Made by a program: the position numbers and the translations under genes. Positions 1 to 7,219 of a stretch of DNA of 18,733 bases are shown piece after piece. Below the pieces are notes generated by a model. It saw only the letters and a program-made list of their open reading frames with translations. It was not told where the DNA came from and did no database searches. The first letter of the stretch is position 1, and every line of letters starts with the position of its first letter. Where the stretch lies: the NCBI GenBank assembly GCA_009779455.1, contig WREG01000012.1:1-18733 (forward strand), in the 5' to 3' direction. This stretch comes from Oscillospiraceae bacterium. GTDB lineage: Bacteria > Bacillota > Clostridia > Oscillospirales > Acutalibacteraceae.

Positions 1-57
1 AATTTCGTCGTCGCTCACAAAATTCTTCAAATAATCGTCCAGTAATTTTAAAGCCAT
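1..57 (-). CDS. N-terminal fragment of unidentified protein
   Basis: Reading leftwards from an ATG at 57 there are 19 open codons up to the window edge (MALKLLDDYLKNFVSDDEI). An AAAGGA Shine-Dalgarno lies about 10 bases upstream, and a plausible promoter sits at 96-124. The fragment is too short to assign a family. It is on the same strand as the 70-codon gene at 225-437 but separated from it by a terminator, so it is probably transcribed independently. Confidence 0.55.
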   Translation of the reverse strand, partial: MALKLLDDYLKNFVSDDEI

Positions 58-95
58 AAATTTTACCGTTCCTTTAACATCCTATTGATTTAATT

Positions 96-124
96 ATTTT
101 ACAACATTATCTTCTATTATTCAA
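96..124 (-). promoter_or_regulatory. Putative promoter for the gene at the left edge
   Basis: On the minus strand TTGAAT (119-124) and TAAAAT (96-101) are separated by 17 bases, and the -10 is preceded by TTG. The match to sigma-A consensus is moderate. The predicted start near base 89 gives a leader of about 30 bases before the ATG at 57. Confidence 0.4.
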
Positions 125-168
125 TAGTTTTCAGAGATTATTTTAGATAAATTTAAATTTTTGGGAAT

Positions 169-211
169 AAAAACGCAAGGGCGAAAAATTTTGGCCGCCC
201 TTACGGTTTTT
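169..211. terminator. Bidirectional rho-independent terminator
   Basis: The arms AACGCAAGGGCG (from about 172) and CGCCCTTACGG (196-206) form a GC-rich stem flanked by A-runs on the left and T-runs on the right. This gives a U-tract on either strand. It closes the 70-codon minus-strand gene immediately to its right. Confidence 0.7.
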
Positions 212-224
212 AATGGTTTTGCCG

Positions 225-437
225 TCAAATCTCAGCCAGCCTTTGCCTGAAATTCTCAATGCGTTCTTCCGTAACGAGGTTTTCAATAAACGGGAGCGCT
301 ACGTTTACCGGGAAGGCGCGCCCTATTTCGAGCATCGGGTGTTCAAGAAGCTCCGGGCAAAGCTCGTCTATCAGCGCCCTTGTTTCCGGGGTGTCAAGAA
401 GCTCCCCTATCGTGCTGTCAAATGAATAGTTTCCCAT
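225..437 (-). CDS. Small conserved-looking acidic protein, 70 aa
   Basis: A 70-codon frame starts at ATG 437 with an AAGGAAAGG Shine-Dalgarno, its own near-consensus promoter (479-507) and a terminator just after the stop. These signals mark it as real and favour it over the overlapping plus-strand frame at 213-425, which lacks them. The protein has no Cys, signal peptide or membrane segment. It looks helical, with DSTIGELLDTPETRALIDE, then LLEHPML, then a C-terminal helix. This layout recalls the small helical domain found at the C-terminus of some carbohydrate esterases and hydrolases, here as a free-standing protein. That resemblance is from memory and weak, and no function is assigned. 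Confidence 0.65.
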   Translation of the reverse strand: MGNYSFDSTIGELLDTPETRALIDELCPELLEHPMLEIGRAFPVNVALPFIENLVTEERIENFRQRLAEI

Positions 438-478
438 TATTTTATTTTCCTTTCCTTTTTATTTTTGTCCCCTTGAAT

Positions 479-507
479 AATATAGCATAAATCTTTTCTT
501 ATGTCAA
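479..507 (-). promoter_or_regulatory. Strong sigma-A-type promoter for the 70-aa gene
   Basis: On the minus strand a perfect TTGACA (502-507), a 17-base spacer ending in TGC (extended -10) and TATATT (479-484). The predicted start near 472 gives a 35-base leader carrying the Shine-Dalgarno. Confidence 0.65.
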
Positions 508-652
508 ACAATATTTTAATATTATGTTAATAAATTGATTTGGAAATTTTATTTAGAACATTTTTCATGCGTTATAATTGCATTTGTATATATGTTTTGC
601 CGATATATATGAACTATATGTATATTATATGTTAATATTCATGGATTACAGC

Positions 653-681
653 TTGACATTATTGCGATTATTTGTTATGGT
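653..681 (+). promoter_or_regulatory. Sigma-A-type promoter for the AMP ligase
   Basis: TTGACA (653-658), a 17-base spacer and TATGGT (676-681) with an extended -10 TG at 673-674. The predicted start is near 688, which leaves an unusually long untranslated leader of about 255 bases. Confidence 0.6.
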
Positions 682-687
682 AAAGCT

Positions 688-942
688 ACGGAGAAAATAA
701 AATGACAGCGAACGTATTCGCTATATAAAGGCTACCGGCTCCGGCCGGAATTCAGATATGGGTTTATAAGGTTTGGGGAAGCTTTATAAATTTATGTCGG
801 CTTAAAACGACCTTTATCCGTTTTTGCAAAAAAATACGGTGTTTTAAAATTCCGCCGGGGCGGGCAGTCTTTATTTTATCAATTTTCGCTTCAGAAAATT
901 GGTGTCGGCGCAACACGTTCCTGAAACAAGGGGACTAAAAAA
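688..942 (+). promoter_or_regulatory. Long hairpin-rich 5' leader of the AMP ligase
   Basis: The leader contains a perfect 6-bp hairpin AGCGAA-cgta-TTCGCT (707-722). Two mutually exclusive hairpins follow: AAAACG/CGTTTT (804-824) competes with CCGT...ACGG (818-839). A GC-rich palindrome around 851-866 comes next, and then a 7-bp hairpin AATTTTC/GAAAATT (881-900) just before the Shine-Dalgarno AGGGGA (929-934). No known riboswitch consensus was recognised. The overlapping alternative stems are compatible with attenuation but do not prove it. Confidence 0.35.
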
Positions 943-2580
943 ATGCAGGAACCGTTAAACCGCAACTGTTATGAGTATTTTGTCGAATGCTCGGGTCAAT
1001 ACGGCGAATATGACGCCGTGGAATTTCTAGGCAAAAAACACGCAAAATCAAGGTTTTTACATGATATCGACGGCCTTGCGGCTTATATGCAAAAAGAGGT
1101 CGGCCTAAAGCGCGGCGACGTTTACACAGTCTTCCTTCCTACGACGATACAGAGCTATGTCGCTTTTTACGCGTTGAACAAAATAGGGGCAATAATAAAT
1201 TTTATACACCCCTTATCGCCGCCCGAGGCCCTCGGCGAAGCTATGGCGGCATCCGGATCGAAGGGCGTTATGATCCTCGATATGCTTTCAAAAAAATACA
1301 TTGACGCAATAAACAGGCAGGGCGTACCCTGCCTTGTTTGCCGTTCGTCCGATTACGCCCCTGCAATCAGGGGGGCGGGGATAAATATCGCGGAGCAGGG
1401 CTTCAGGCTTGTTTTCCCTTCGATAAAAAAGCGTTCCCTTTACCGCCTTGCCGTCGATAAATACCCACCGCAGGACGGTGTAAATGATAACGGGAACGAA
1501 ATCGCTTTTTACCTCAACGGCGGCGGCACTACGGGGAAAAGCAAAACGATAAAGCTTACGTCGAAAGCGGTAAACGAGCTTGTTTATAAGGTTCTGAAGC
1601 TGGACGGCATACATGAGCCGGGCGTCGAATGCGGGATATGCGTGTTGCCCATGTTCCACGCTTACGGGCTGACAATAGGCATGCACCTCATCACCTGCGT
1701 CGCGGGAAGGGTCATCCCCATGATGAATTTTAACGAAAAACGCTTTAATAAAATCATGCGGAAAAACAAAACGGTCTTTATCGTGGGCATCCCCGCCATG
1801 TTTAAAAAAATTATGGCCGAAAAGAATTTTGACGGGGCCCATCTGGGAAATCTGCGCTACTTATTCTGCGGCGGCGACGACGTTTCGCAGGCATTCCTTG
1901 ATAAATTCAACACTTATCTCGAAAAACACGGCGCGCCGGGAAGGTTAAGGCAGGGGTACGGCCTGACGGAAGTCAGCTCGGTCTGCTGCGCGAACATTCA
2001 GGATGTTTACCGCCCGGGTTCCATAGGGAAACCCCTTGAAGACGTTACAATGGAGATATGGGACGATAACCGTAAGCCCGTGCCGAACGGTACCGTCGGC
2101 GAAATAGCTGTTTCAGGCAACACGATAATGGAAGGCTATTTTTCGCAGGGCAAGCCCGCCGACGAGGGTTTATATACCGATAAAAACGGCGTGAAATGGG
2201 TTTTAAGCGGCGATTTAGGGTACCGCGACGACGACGGCTATTTTTTCTTCTCGGGGCGCAAAAAGCGTATGATGATCATATCCGGGTACAACGTTTACCC
2301 GACCGACGTCGAAAACCTGGTTGACGGCCTGCCGTTTATGCGCGAAGTCTGCGCCATACAGGCTAAAGACGGCAGCGGCAAGCCGTTTTTGAGGCTTTTC
2401 GTATCCTTCCGCGACAGGGGGTTGGAAGAGGAACATAAAAAAGAAATCATCAGGCTGTGTGAAAACAACCTGATGCGCTTTTCGGTGCCGAAAGAAATCG
2501 TGGTAATGGACGAGCTGCCACGGACGGCTATGAAGAAAGTTGATTTTATGAAGCTGGCTGATTTGCGCGTCGGTGATTAA
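943..2580 (+). CDS. Acyl-CoA synthetase-like AMP ligase (ANL superfamily)
   Basis: This 545-aa cytosolic enzyme of the ANL adenylate-forming superfamily probably activates a carboxylic acid as acyl-AMP and transfers it to CoA. Family motifs occur in order: the phosphate-binding loop NGGGTTGKSK (192-201), YGLTE (339-343), SGD with the ribose-binding Asp424, GRKKR and the hinge region (438-442) followed by SGYNVYPTDVEN, and the C-terminal PRTAMKKVD carrying catalytic Lys532. Two deviations are visible: the loop has Ser where Pro is usual before its Lys, and the Gly normally preceding the catalytic Lys is Lys531. The start is fixed by AGGGGA 8 bases before the ATG. The gene stands alone, convergent with maf. 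Its substrate (fatty, aromatic or carrier-bound acid) cannot be read from the sequence. Confidence 0.85.
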   Translation: MQEPLNRNCYEYFVECSGQYGEYDAVEFLGKKHAKSRFLHDIDGLAAYMQKEVGLKRGDVYTVFLPTTIQSYVAFYALNKIGAIINFIHPLSPPEALGEAMAASGSKGVMILDMLSKKYIDAINRQGVPCLVCRSSDYAPAIRGAGINIAEQGFRLVFPSIKKRSLYRLAVDKYPPQDGVNDNGNEIAFYLNGGGTTGKSKTIKLTSKAVNELVYKVLKLDGIHEPGVECGICVLPMFHAYGLTIGMHLITCVAGRVIPMMNFNEKRFNKIMRKNKTVFIVGIPAMFKKIMAEKNFDGAHLGNLRYLFCGGDDVSQAFLDKFNTYLEKHGAPGRLRQGYGLTEVSSVCCANIQDVYRPGSIGKPLEDVTMEIWDDNRKPVPNGTVGEIAVSGNTIMEGYFSQGKPADEGLYTDKNGVKWVLSGDLGYRDDDGYFFFSGRKKRMMIISGYNVYPTDVENLVDGLPFMREVCAIQAKDGSGKPFLRLFVSFRDRGLEEEHKKEIIRLCENNLMRFSVPKEIVVMDELPRTAMKKVDFMKLADLRVGD

Positions 2581-2609
2581 CATTATGCTATTACATAATT
2601 ATTTGTGGC

Positions 2610-2627
2610 CGTCCCGCAAACGGGACG
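2610..2627. terminator. Hairpin between convergent AMP ligase and maf
   Basis: A perfect 7-bp stem CGTCCCG/CGGGACG with a CAAA loop sits in the 47-base gap between the two convergent stop codons and abuts the maf stop. There is no good T-tract on either side, so it may be a weak terminator or an mRNA-end stabiliser for both transcripts. Confidence 0.4.
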
Positions 2628-3185
2628 TTATGAAAACTTTTTCAATTCTAATGCAACGGCTTCCATCGGCAGCCCGATAACCGTGGTGATGTCGCCTGTA
2701 ACCCTTTCCACAAGCGACGCGCCTTCGCCCTGGACGGCGTAAGCCCCGGCCTTGCCGAATGGTTCGCCCGTAGCTATATATTGCAATATAATATTATCCG
2801 TCAGTTCGCGGAATTTTACGTCCGCCGAACGGTTGAATACGGTTTCTTTTCCTTCATGCAATATTGAAACGCCCGTATAAACCTTATGTACTCGCCCGGA
2901 CAAACGCCTGAGCGTTTTCATCGCTTCATCCTTGTCAAGCGGCTTTCCGTAAATTACGTCATCCAAAACCACGATAGTGTCCGCCGCGAGTATAACCGAG
3001 CCTTCCGGTGCTGTTTTTTCCACGGTTTTTGCCTTTTCGGACGCGAGATTCATTGCAATCTGCGCGGGGGGCAGGGACGGGTCTGCTTTTTCCTCGATAT
3101 CCGCAGGGGCTATCTCAAATTCAAAGCCCGCTCCCCTTAACAATTTTTCGCGCCGGGGCGAGGCAGAGGCTAAAATTAATTTCAT
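2628..3185 (-). CDS. maf: Maf-like nucleoside triphosphate pyrophosphatase
   Basis: This 185-aa protein of the Maf/HAM1 fold has the usual family length. Visible signatures are the N-terminal SASPRR (7-12), AADT with the catalytic-base Asp69, YGKPLD (79-84), the SGRVHKVYTGV region (96-106) and the C-terminal GKAGAYAVQGEGASLVE segment (144-160). Family members hydrolyse non-canonical NTPs or dTTP/UTP to monophosphates and have been linked to septum-formation control. It is the last gene of a minus-strand operon, and its ATG is 2 bases after the stop of the YhcG-type nuclease. An AGGAG inside the upstream gene about 13 bases away is its likely ribosome site, so translational coupling is plausible. 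The family call is firm. The exact nucleotide preference is not readable. Confidence 0.92.
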   Translation of the reverse strand: MKLILASASPRREKLLRGAGFEFEIAPADIEEKADPSLPPAQIAMNLASEKAKTVEKTAPEGSVILAADTIVVLDDVIYGKPLDKDEAMKTLRRLSGRVHKVYTGVSILHEGKETVFNRSADVKFRELTDNIILQYIATGEPFGKAGAYAVQGEGASLVERVTGDITTVIGLPMEAVALELKKFS

Positions 3186-3187
3186 TC

Positions 3188-4204
3188 TTATTCAATTGCT
3201 CCTGATTCTGATAATTCAATATATTCTTTTAATTTTCGCTGCAACAATTGCTTATCGATCAATTTTAACGTGTATTCGGAAACCATGGCCGGGGAAAGAT
3301 TGCGGCTTAACGCAAATTCGACAACTTCATCATCCTTGGACGCGCAGAGGATAACGCCTACGCTCGGATTTTCGTTTTCTTTTTTTATTTCCCTGTCCAG
3401 CGCTTCTAAATAAAGGCCCATTTTACTGATGTATTCAGCTTGAAATTCGCCTATTTTCAATTCAAACGCGACCAAACAGGATAATTCCCTGTGGTAAAAC
3501 AGCAAATCAATAAAAAAGTCATGATTACCGACTTGAACGCGGTATTCCTCGCCGACAAAAGTAAAATCCCTGCCGATTTCCAAAATGAAATTTTTCAGAT
3601 TGCGGACAATCGATTTTTGCAAATCTTTTTCTTCAACAGTCTCCTCGACATCAAGAAATTCAAGGACATAGTTATCACGGAAAATATTGCGAATTTTCTT
3701 GCCAGTTTCGGTAATTGCAGTCTCAGCCATTTTTGATGAAAGCATATAGCGTTCATAATATGCGCTGTCGATTTGCTGTTCAAGTTCGCGCGATGTATAA
3801 TGTTCCTTAATCGACATTTCCATGTAAAAACGGCGCTCCTCGAACGTTTTGCAACCTGACATTAACTTTAAATGGCTCGTCCAGCTTAATTGTGTCATCA
3901 CTGATGACACAATCTCCGTATCTGCATATAATTCGTAAAATTGTTTCATGCGATACAGCCCGCGGCGGTTAAATCCCTTTAATTCGGGGTAATTTTCAGC
4001 GAAAAAATCCGCTAAATTTTGGATATAGCCGTCGCCGTAGGCGCTGTTTTTCATAGCTTCGCTTATATATTCGCCTATTTGCCAATACATATTAATTAAC
4101 TCTTCATTTACTTTGCGGAACGCGGATTCCCTTGACGTTTCGATGATTTTTATCACTTCGGCGAAAGAATCTGCTGTATTTTTTGCGCTAAGCGTTTTTT
4201 CCAT
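3188..4204 (-). CDS. YhcG/DUF1016-type PDDEXK nuclease
   Basis: This 338-aa protein has the two-part layout of the YhcG/DUF1016 family. A helical N-terminal domain (about 15-150) contains the typical ELINMYWQIGEYI and GFNRRGLYRMKQFYE stretches. A C-terminal PDDEXK nuclease domain (about 180-330) has Asp233 in FFIDLLFYHREL and the E-x-K pair Glu248/Lys250 in VAFELKIGEF. The active site looks intact. Family members are predicted DNases often found near restriction-modification or mobile genes, and the cellular role is poorly defined. Here no restriction or methylase gene is visible. The ATG directly abuts the TAG of the upstream zinc-ribbon gene, and maf starts 2 bases after its stop, so it is embedded in an operon with a housekeeping gene. 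Confidence 0.88.
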   Translation of the reverse strand: MEKTLSAKNTADSFAEVIKIIETSRESAFRKVNEELINMYWQIGEYISEAMKNSAYGDGYIQNLADFFAENYPELKGFNRRGLYRMKQFYELYADTEIVSSVMTQLSWTSHLKLMSGCKTFEERRFYMEMSIKEHYTSRELEQQIDSAYYERYMLSSKMAETAITETGKKIRNIFRDNYVLEFLDVEETVEEKDLQKSIVRNLKNFILEIGRDFTFVGEEYRVQVGNHDFFIDLLFYHRELSCLVAFELKIGEFQAEYISKMGLYLEALDREIKKENENPSVGVILCASKDDEVVEFALSRNLSPAMVSEYTLKLIDKQLLQRKLKEYIELSESGAIE

Positions 4205-4534
4205 CTATATTTCACCGTTTCCCGTCTTTTTTACCCTATGTTCTTTAATCATACCCCAAAAGAAGATTCTGTCAATGCAAAAACAAATTATAGTTCCAAT
4301 TATAAAAACCAATAATCTTAACCACCGGTTTATGTCATCATAAAAAACGGAGAAAATGACAAACGGCGAAATTACCAAAAATTCAATTACAGCTCTCAAT
4401 ATTATATAATTTTTATTTTTAAATTTAATATATTTTCCGCAATGGGGGCATATCGGGTAGAAACCGTGAAACCGCATTTTAACTTCCTTTTCATCAAATT
4501 CCGTATTGCAATGCGGGCAGTTAATTTGCTGCAT
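4205..4534 (-). CDS. Small zinc-ribbon membrane protein, 109 aa
   Basis: The N-terminal zinc ribbon has two CxxC knuckles, C6-P-H-C9 and C29-P-H-C32. Two hydrophobic segments (about 44-64 and 70-93) with a short DDINR turn between them suggest a two-helix membrane anchor, and the tail is basic. The start is supported by AAGGAG 8 bases upstream. Its TAG stop is immediately followed by the ATG of the YhcG-type nuclease, so the two are almost certainly co-translated. The function is unknown. The larger zinc-ribbon membrane protein upstream shares the same design, which suggests the pair may work together. Confidence 0.75.
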   Translation of the reverse strand: MQQINCPHCNTEFDEKEVKMRFHGFYPICPHCGKYIKFKNKNYIILRAVIEFLVISPFVIFSVFYDDINRWLRLLVFIIGTIICFCIDRIFFWGMIKEHRVKKTGNGEI

Positions 4535-4586
4535 AACAATTTCTCCTTAAATTTCAATCATTTTAGGCAATTGCGGAATATTTGGT

Positions 4587-5360
4587 TTATGATACCGCAA
4601 CGCTTTCCTGTTTTTCGTCAGTTTTATCGGGAGAAACCGTTTCCGGCGCGTCGTTTTTCTTTTTTTTAATATAGCTTGAAAACAAAATATTGACAACCGT
4701 GTTCACGGCATAAAGCCCCAGGCCGAGATACAGGCCGAAGCCTACGCTTCCGCTTATAACGGACACTTCCGAGGCCGCAAATTGCGAAAAAGCGGACGAG
4801 ACCATGAAAATGCAGACGGCAAAGCAAAGGGCGGTCAGGGCGCAAATGGCAATATTCGGCAAAAAGCGGCGGCGCATCGCGCATATCAGCATAGTGAAAA
4901 AGTTCACGACGGCGAGAAGGATGCAGAAAATCAATACGGCGTAAGCCATGGTGTAAATTTTAATGGGCGCGCCGATCCCGTCCAGCGAAAACATCTTGAA
5001 ATACGAGCCGAAATCAAGGGTCCCCGTCAGGAACGAAAACAGCTTTATAAAGGTGAATTTGACCGTCTCGCCCGAGCGGAACGGCAGGTTGACCGCGATA
5101 TTGACAATAGGCGTCAGCAATATGAGCAAAGGCGCGAGGGCGAGCGCGAAACGGGTGATGGCGAAGGGGCTGCCTATTGTCCCCGCTTTGAAATTCGCGG
5201 TGGTTATGCTGAACTTGCGGAACGCTTCCTCGGCAATTACAGCGTCCTGTTCCATACGCTCCTCCCATTTGTAGTTCGGGATGTTTATCCCGCATTTGGG
5301 GCATTCGGCCTTGATGTTCCAGGGTTTCAAATTGAATTCGCAGTTTGGGCATTTTGCCAT
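4587..5360 (-). CDS. Zinc-ribbon multi-pass membrane protein, 257 aa
   Basis: I place the start at the ATG at 5360 and not at the in-frame ATG at 5396. The sequence GGGAGAGG lies 6 bases before 5360, whereas the extra 12 upstream codons read through a degenerate TGCAT repeat. The protein opens with a zinc ribbon (C4-x2-C7 and C20-x2-C23), then an amphipathic stretch, then about four hydrophobic helices (about 70-92, 136-160, 167-190 and 206-228) and a charged, probably disordered tail. It is the first gene of the minus-strand operon leading to the small zinc-ribbon protein, nuclease and maf. No enzymatic motif is seen. A sensor or scaffold is possible but unproven. Confidence 0.7.
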   Translation of the reverse strand: MAKCPNCEFNLKPWNIKAECPKCGINIPNYKWEERMEQDAVIAEEAFRKFSITTANFKAGTIGSPFAITRFALALAPLLILLTPIVNIAVNLPFRSGETVKFTFIKLFSFLTGTLDFGSYFKMFSLDGIGAPIKIYTMAYAVLIFCILLAVVNFFTMLICAMRRRFLPNIAICALTALCFAVCIFMVSSAFSQFAASEVSVISGSVGFGLYLGLGLYAVNTVVNILFSSYIKKKKNDAPETVSPDKTDEKQESVAVS

Positions 5361-5377
5361 TTTTAACCTCTCCCTTT

Positions 5378-5512
5378 TTATTAATGCATGATGCATAATT
5401 CATAATGCATAATTACTGACGCAAATATTAAGATTATCTTATCATTTTAAAATATACATTAAAAAATATAAGCAAGGGTTCTCTCTTTGCAAATAATTAT
5501 GAATTATGCATA
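5378..5512. repeat. Inverted pair of short TGCATAATTCATAA repeats
   Basis: The segment at about 5380-5412 contains ATGCATAATTCATAAT, and the same 16-base word occurs inverted at about 5490-5508. The two copies bracket about 80 bases of AT-rich DNA between the zinc-ribbon gene and the GH4 gene. The left copy encodes the spurious upstream codons of the zinc-ribbon frame. Confidence 0.6.
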
Positions 5513-5513
5513 T

Positions 5514-5529
5514 CGTCTCGCGCACGAGA
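5514..5529 (-). terminator. Weak hairpin after the GH4 gene
   Basis: TCTCG-cgca-CGAGA forms a 5-bp stem (6 bp with a wobble) 10 bases beyond the GH4 stop. No T-tract follows, so terminator function is uncertain. Confidence 0.3.
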
Positions 5530-5538
5530 TGTTGTGAA

Positions 5539-6990
5539 TCATGAATTTTTTTGCGCTGCCAGTTCCTCAACAGTCCTGACTTTAAGCCTTGCCGCGCCTT
5601 CATATTCTTTAGTCGGCAATACTTTACCGCTTTTAAAATATTCTTTCGCGGCGGCGATGGCTTTTTTGTATTGGGGCAGCCATTCTTCGCCCGCTATGAG
5701 CATTTCGTCCACCATCTGCGAGATTTCGGGGGTGGTGCAGACCGCGCCTGTCAGCGGGTCCATCATGGCCGCCTGTTTCAGCAGGGCCGCGTCCCCGTTT
5801 ACGGCGGCCTCCACCGCTAGCTTTTGCACCCATATGCTTTGCGAGCATACGGCGGCGCAGCCGAGGGGAAGACCGCCTACTTTTGTTACAGAAACGCCGC
5901 TTCCGTTTACGAAGCACGGCACTTCCACCACGCATTCGTCCGGCAGGTTGCTTATTGAGCCGTTGTTCATAACGTTGAAACAGCCCCTGTATACCGTACC
6001 CGATTCCAAACTTTCTATTATGTATGAGCCGTGTTCGCTGGAGCGGTCGCCTTTATCGAAGGATTTCGGGCCTTCTTTGAGCCAGTTTGGAAAATCCGTC
6101 TCGAACCAGTTGCGGCCCTCTATGCAGACCCTCAAATAGCCGCCCGTCTCACCGTTTGACCAGCCCGCAAGGCTTATCCAGTCCTTTGTCGCCTCCGGCC
6201 GCTTCCTGTACCACATCAAGTATTCGGACAGGTGGCCGTTGGATTCCGTGGAATAATAGCCGAAACGGCGGAGCATGTCAATCCTCACCTTTTCATTTTC
6301 GCGCAAATCTTCATCGGCTTCGTAAGCCGCAAGCAGCTCTTCGCCGGAAATCAATCTGCCTTTGTGCTTTATCTGCAAGTACCAAGTCTGATGGTTTATG
6401 CCCGCGACGATAAAATCAAGCTCCCCGTGGGGTATTTTCAGGGCGTGCGCGATTTGCTGCTCCCCGCCCTGAACGCCGTGGCAGAGTCCTATGGTGGGGA
6501 TTTTGCCGTAAACGTTCGCGGCCCAGGTCATCATGGCGTTGGGGTTGGAGTAGTTGAGGAAAAGCACGTCCGGCCTGGACACCTCGCGCATATCTTTGCA
6601 AAAATCGAGGATCTGCGCTATCCCCCGCTGGCCGTACATGATGCCGCCTATGCAGATTGTGTCGCCTACGCATTGATCGACGCCGTATTTGAGCGGGATT
6701 TCAACGTCTGTGACAAAGCCCTCCAAAAGGCCGATGCGGGCGCAGTTTATGACATATTTCGCGCCCTTCAAAGCCTCCCGGCGGTCAAGGGTCGCGTGGA
6801 TTTTGATATCGGCGCCGTTTTTGTCCATGTCCATTTGGCAAAGCTCCCGCACCATTTCAAGGTTGCGGGGGTTAATGTCCATGAACCAGACCTCGATATT
6901 GCCCCGGAAAGCTTCAACCGTCATAAGGTCGGCAAGAAGCCGCCGGGTGAAGCCGATTGATCCTGCGCCGATGAAAGTTATTTTAAACAA
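5539..6990 (-). CDS. GH4 family glycosidase, CHGV type
   Basis: This 483-aa NAD- and metal-dependent glycoside hydrolase of family GH4 has family-typical length and no signal peptide, so it acts in the cytosol. Visible features are the Rossmann loop GAGSIG (8-13), Asp38 of the cofactor-binding DIN, NYSNPN (146-151), the metal-site motif C170-H-G-V and GINHQ with His200 as second metal ligand. From memory of the family, CHSV marks alpha-galactosidases, CHEV alpha-galacturonidases, CHG-type alpha-glucuronidases, and CDMP/CN-P the phospho-sugar enzymes. CHGV therefore leans towards an alpha-glucuronidase-like enzyme on an unphosphorylated sugar. The start codon is TTG, with GGAGG 8 bases upstream and no ATG nearby. 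The GH51 arabinofuranosidase two genes away supports a role in hemicellulose side-chain removal. Confidence 0.85.
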   Translation of the reverse strand: MFKITFIGAGSIGFTRRLLADLMTVEAFRGNIEVWFMDINPRNLEMVRELCQMDMDKNGADIKIHATLDRREALKGAKYVINCARIGLLEGFVTDVEIPLKYGVDQCVGDTICIGGIMYGQRGIAQILDFCKDMREVSRPDVLFLNYSNPNAMMTWAANVYGKIPTIGLCHGVQGGEQQIAHALKIPHGELDFIVAGINHQTWYLQIKHKGRLISGEELLAAYEADEDLRENEKVRIDMLRRFGYYSTESNGHLSEYLMWYRKRPEATKDWISLAGWSNGETGGYLRVCIEGRNWFETDFPNWLKEGPKSFDKGDRSSEHGSYIIESLESGTVYRGCFNVMNNGSISNLPDECVVEVPCFVNGSGVSVTKVGGLPLGCAAVCSQSIWVQKLAVEAAVNGDAALLKQAAMMDPLTGAVCTTPEISQMVDEMLIAGEEWLPQYKKAIAAAKEYFKSGKVLPTKEYEGAARLKVRTVEELAAQKNS

Positions 6991-7011
6991 CGTGATTACC
7001 TCCGTTTTTTA

Positions 7012-7219
7012 ATGCAGAATGCAGAAATAATAATGCAGAAATGATGTCGAGCAGTTAGCATTATCTTTCCAACCTTTATTGCCCGACCTAATTAAAAGAA
7101 GTTCTAAAATCAAAAATTTTAAATTATATCAATTTATATTACGCGACACAAAACTTGCAAAACTAATAAAATTGCAACGCGGCCATATTTCTGCATTCTG
7201 CATTATCATTTCTGCATTT
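7012..7219. repeat. Inverted TGCAGAA repeat pair, MITE-like
   Basis: The word AATGCAGAATGCAGAAAT occurs at 7012-7029 and, inverted, at about 7190-7207. A further AATGCAGAAATGAT sits just inside each arm region. The pair encloses about 160 bases that also hold the GH4 promoter. The right arm supplies the last codons and stop of the transglutaminase-like gene. The structure resembles a tiny element with terminal inverted repeats but encodes nothing. Confidence 0.6.
7123..7151 (-). promoter_or_regulatory. Putative promoter for the GH4 gene
   Basis: On the minus strand TTGTGT (7146-7151), a 17-base spacer and a perfect TATAAT (7123-7128) preceded by TGA (extended -10). The predicted start near 7116 gives a leader of about 125 bases that crosses the left repeat arm. 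GH4 can therefore be expressed independently of the upstream genes. Confidence 0.5.

Larger units (their letters stand above)
438..942. other. 505-bp intergenic region between divergent genes
   Basis: No credible gene is seen. The left part holds the minus-strand promoter for the 70-aa gene, the middle (540-650) is very AT-rich with runs of TATATA, and the right part holds the plus-strand promoter (653-681) and a leader of about 255 bases for the AMP ligase. Hairpins in that leader are listed separately. Confidence 0.6.

Noticed and set aside
213..425. Plus-strand frame of 70 codons opposite the 70-aa gene
   Set aside because: No ribosome site or promoter. The opposing minus-strand frame has promoter, ribosome site and terminator.
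943..2580. T-box leader before the AMP ligase
   Set aside because: No T-box sequence or specifier-loop arrangement was found in 688-942, and the gene is not an aminoacyl-tRNA synthetase.
4782..5366. Plus-strand 194-codon open frame opposite the zinc-ribbon membrane protein
   Set aside because: Its translation is highly charged and low in complexity, as expected for an antisense shadow, and the minus-strand gene has CxxC motifs and membrane helices.
5361..5396. Upstream ATG at 5396 for the zinc-ribbon membrane protein
   Set aside because: No ribosome site, the extra codons read a TGCAT repeat, and the ATG at 5360 has GGGAGAGG at good spacing.
6232..6960. Plus-strand 242-codon open frame inside the GH4 gene
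   Set aside because: It is an antisense shadow of a well-conserved GH4 coding sequence and has no ribosome site.
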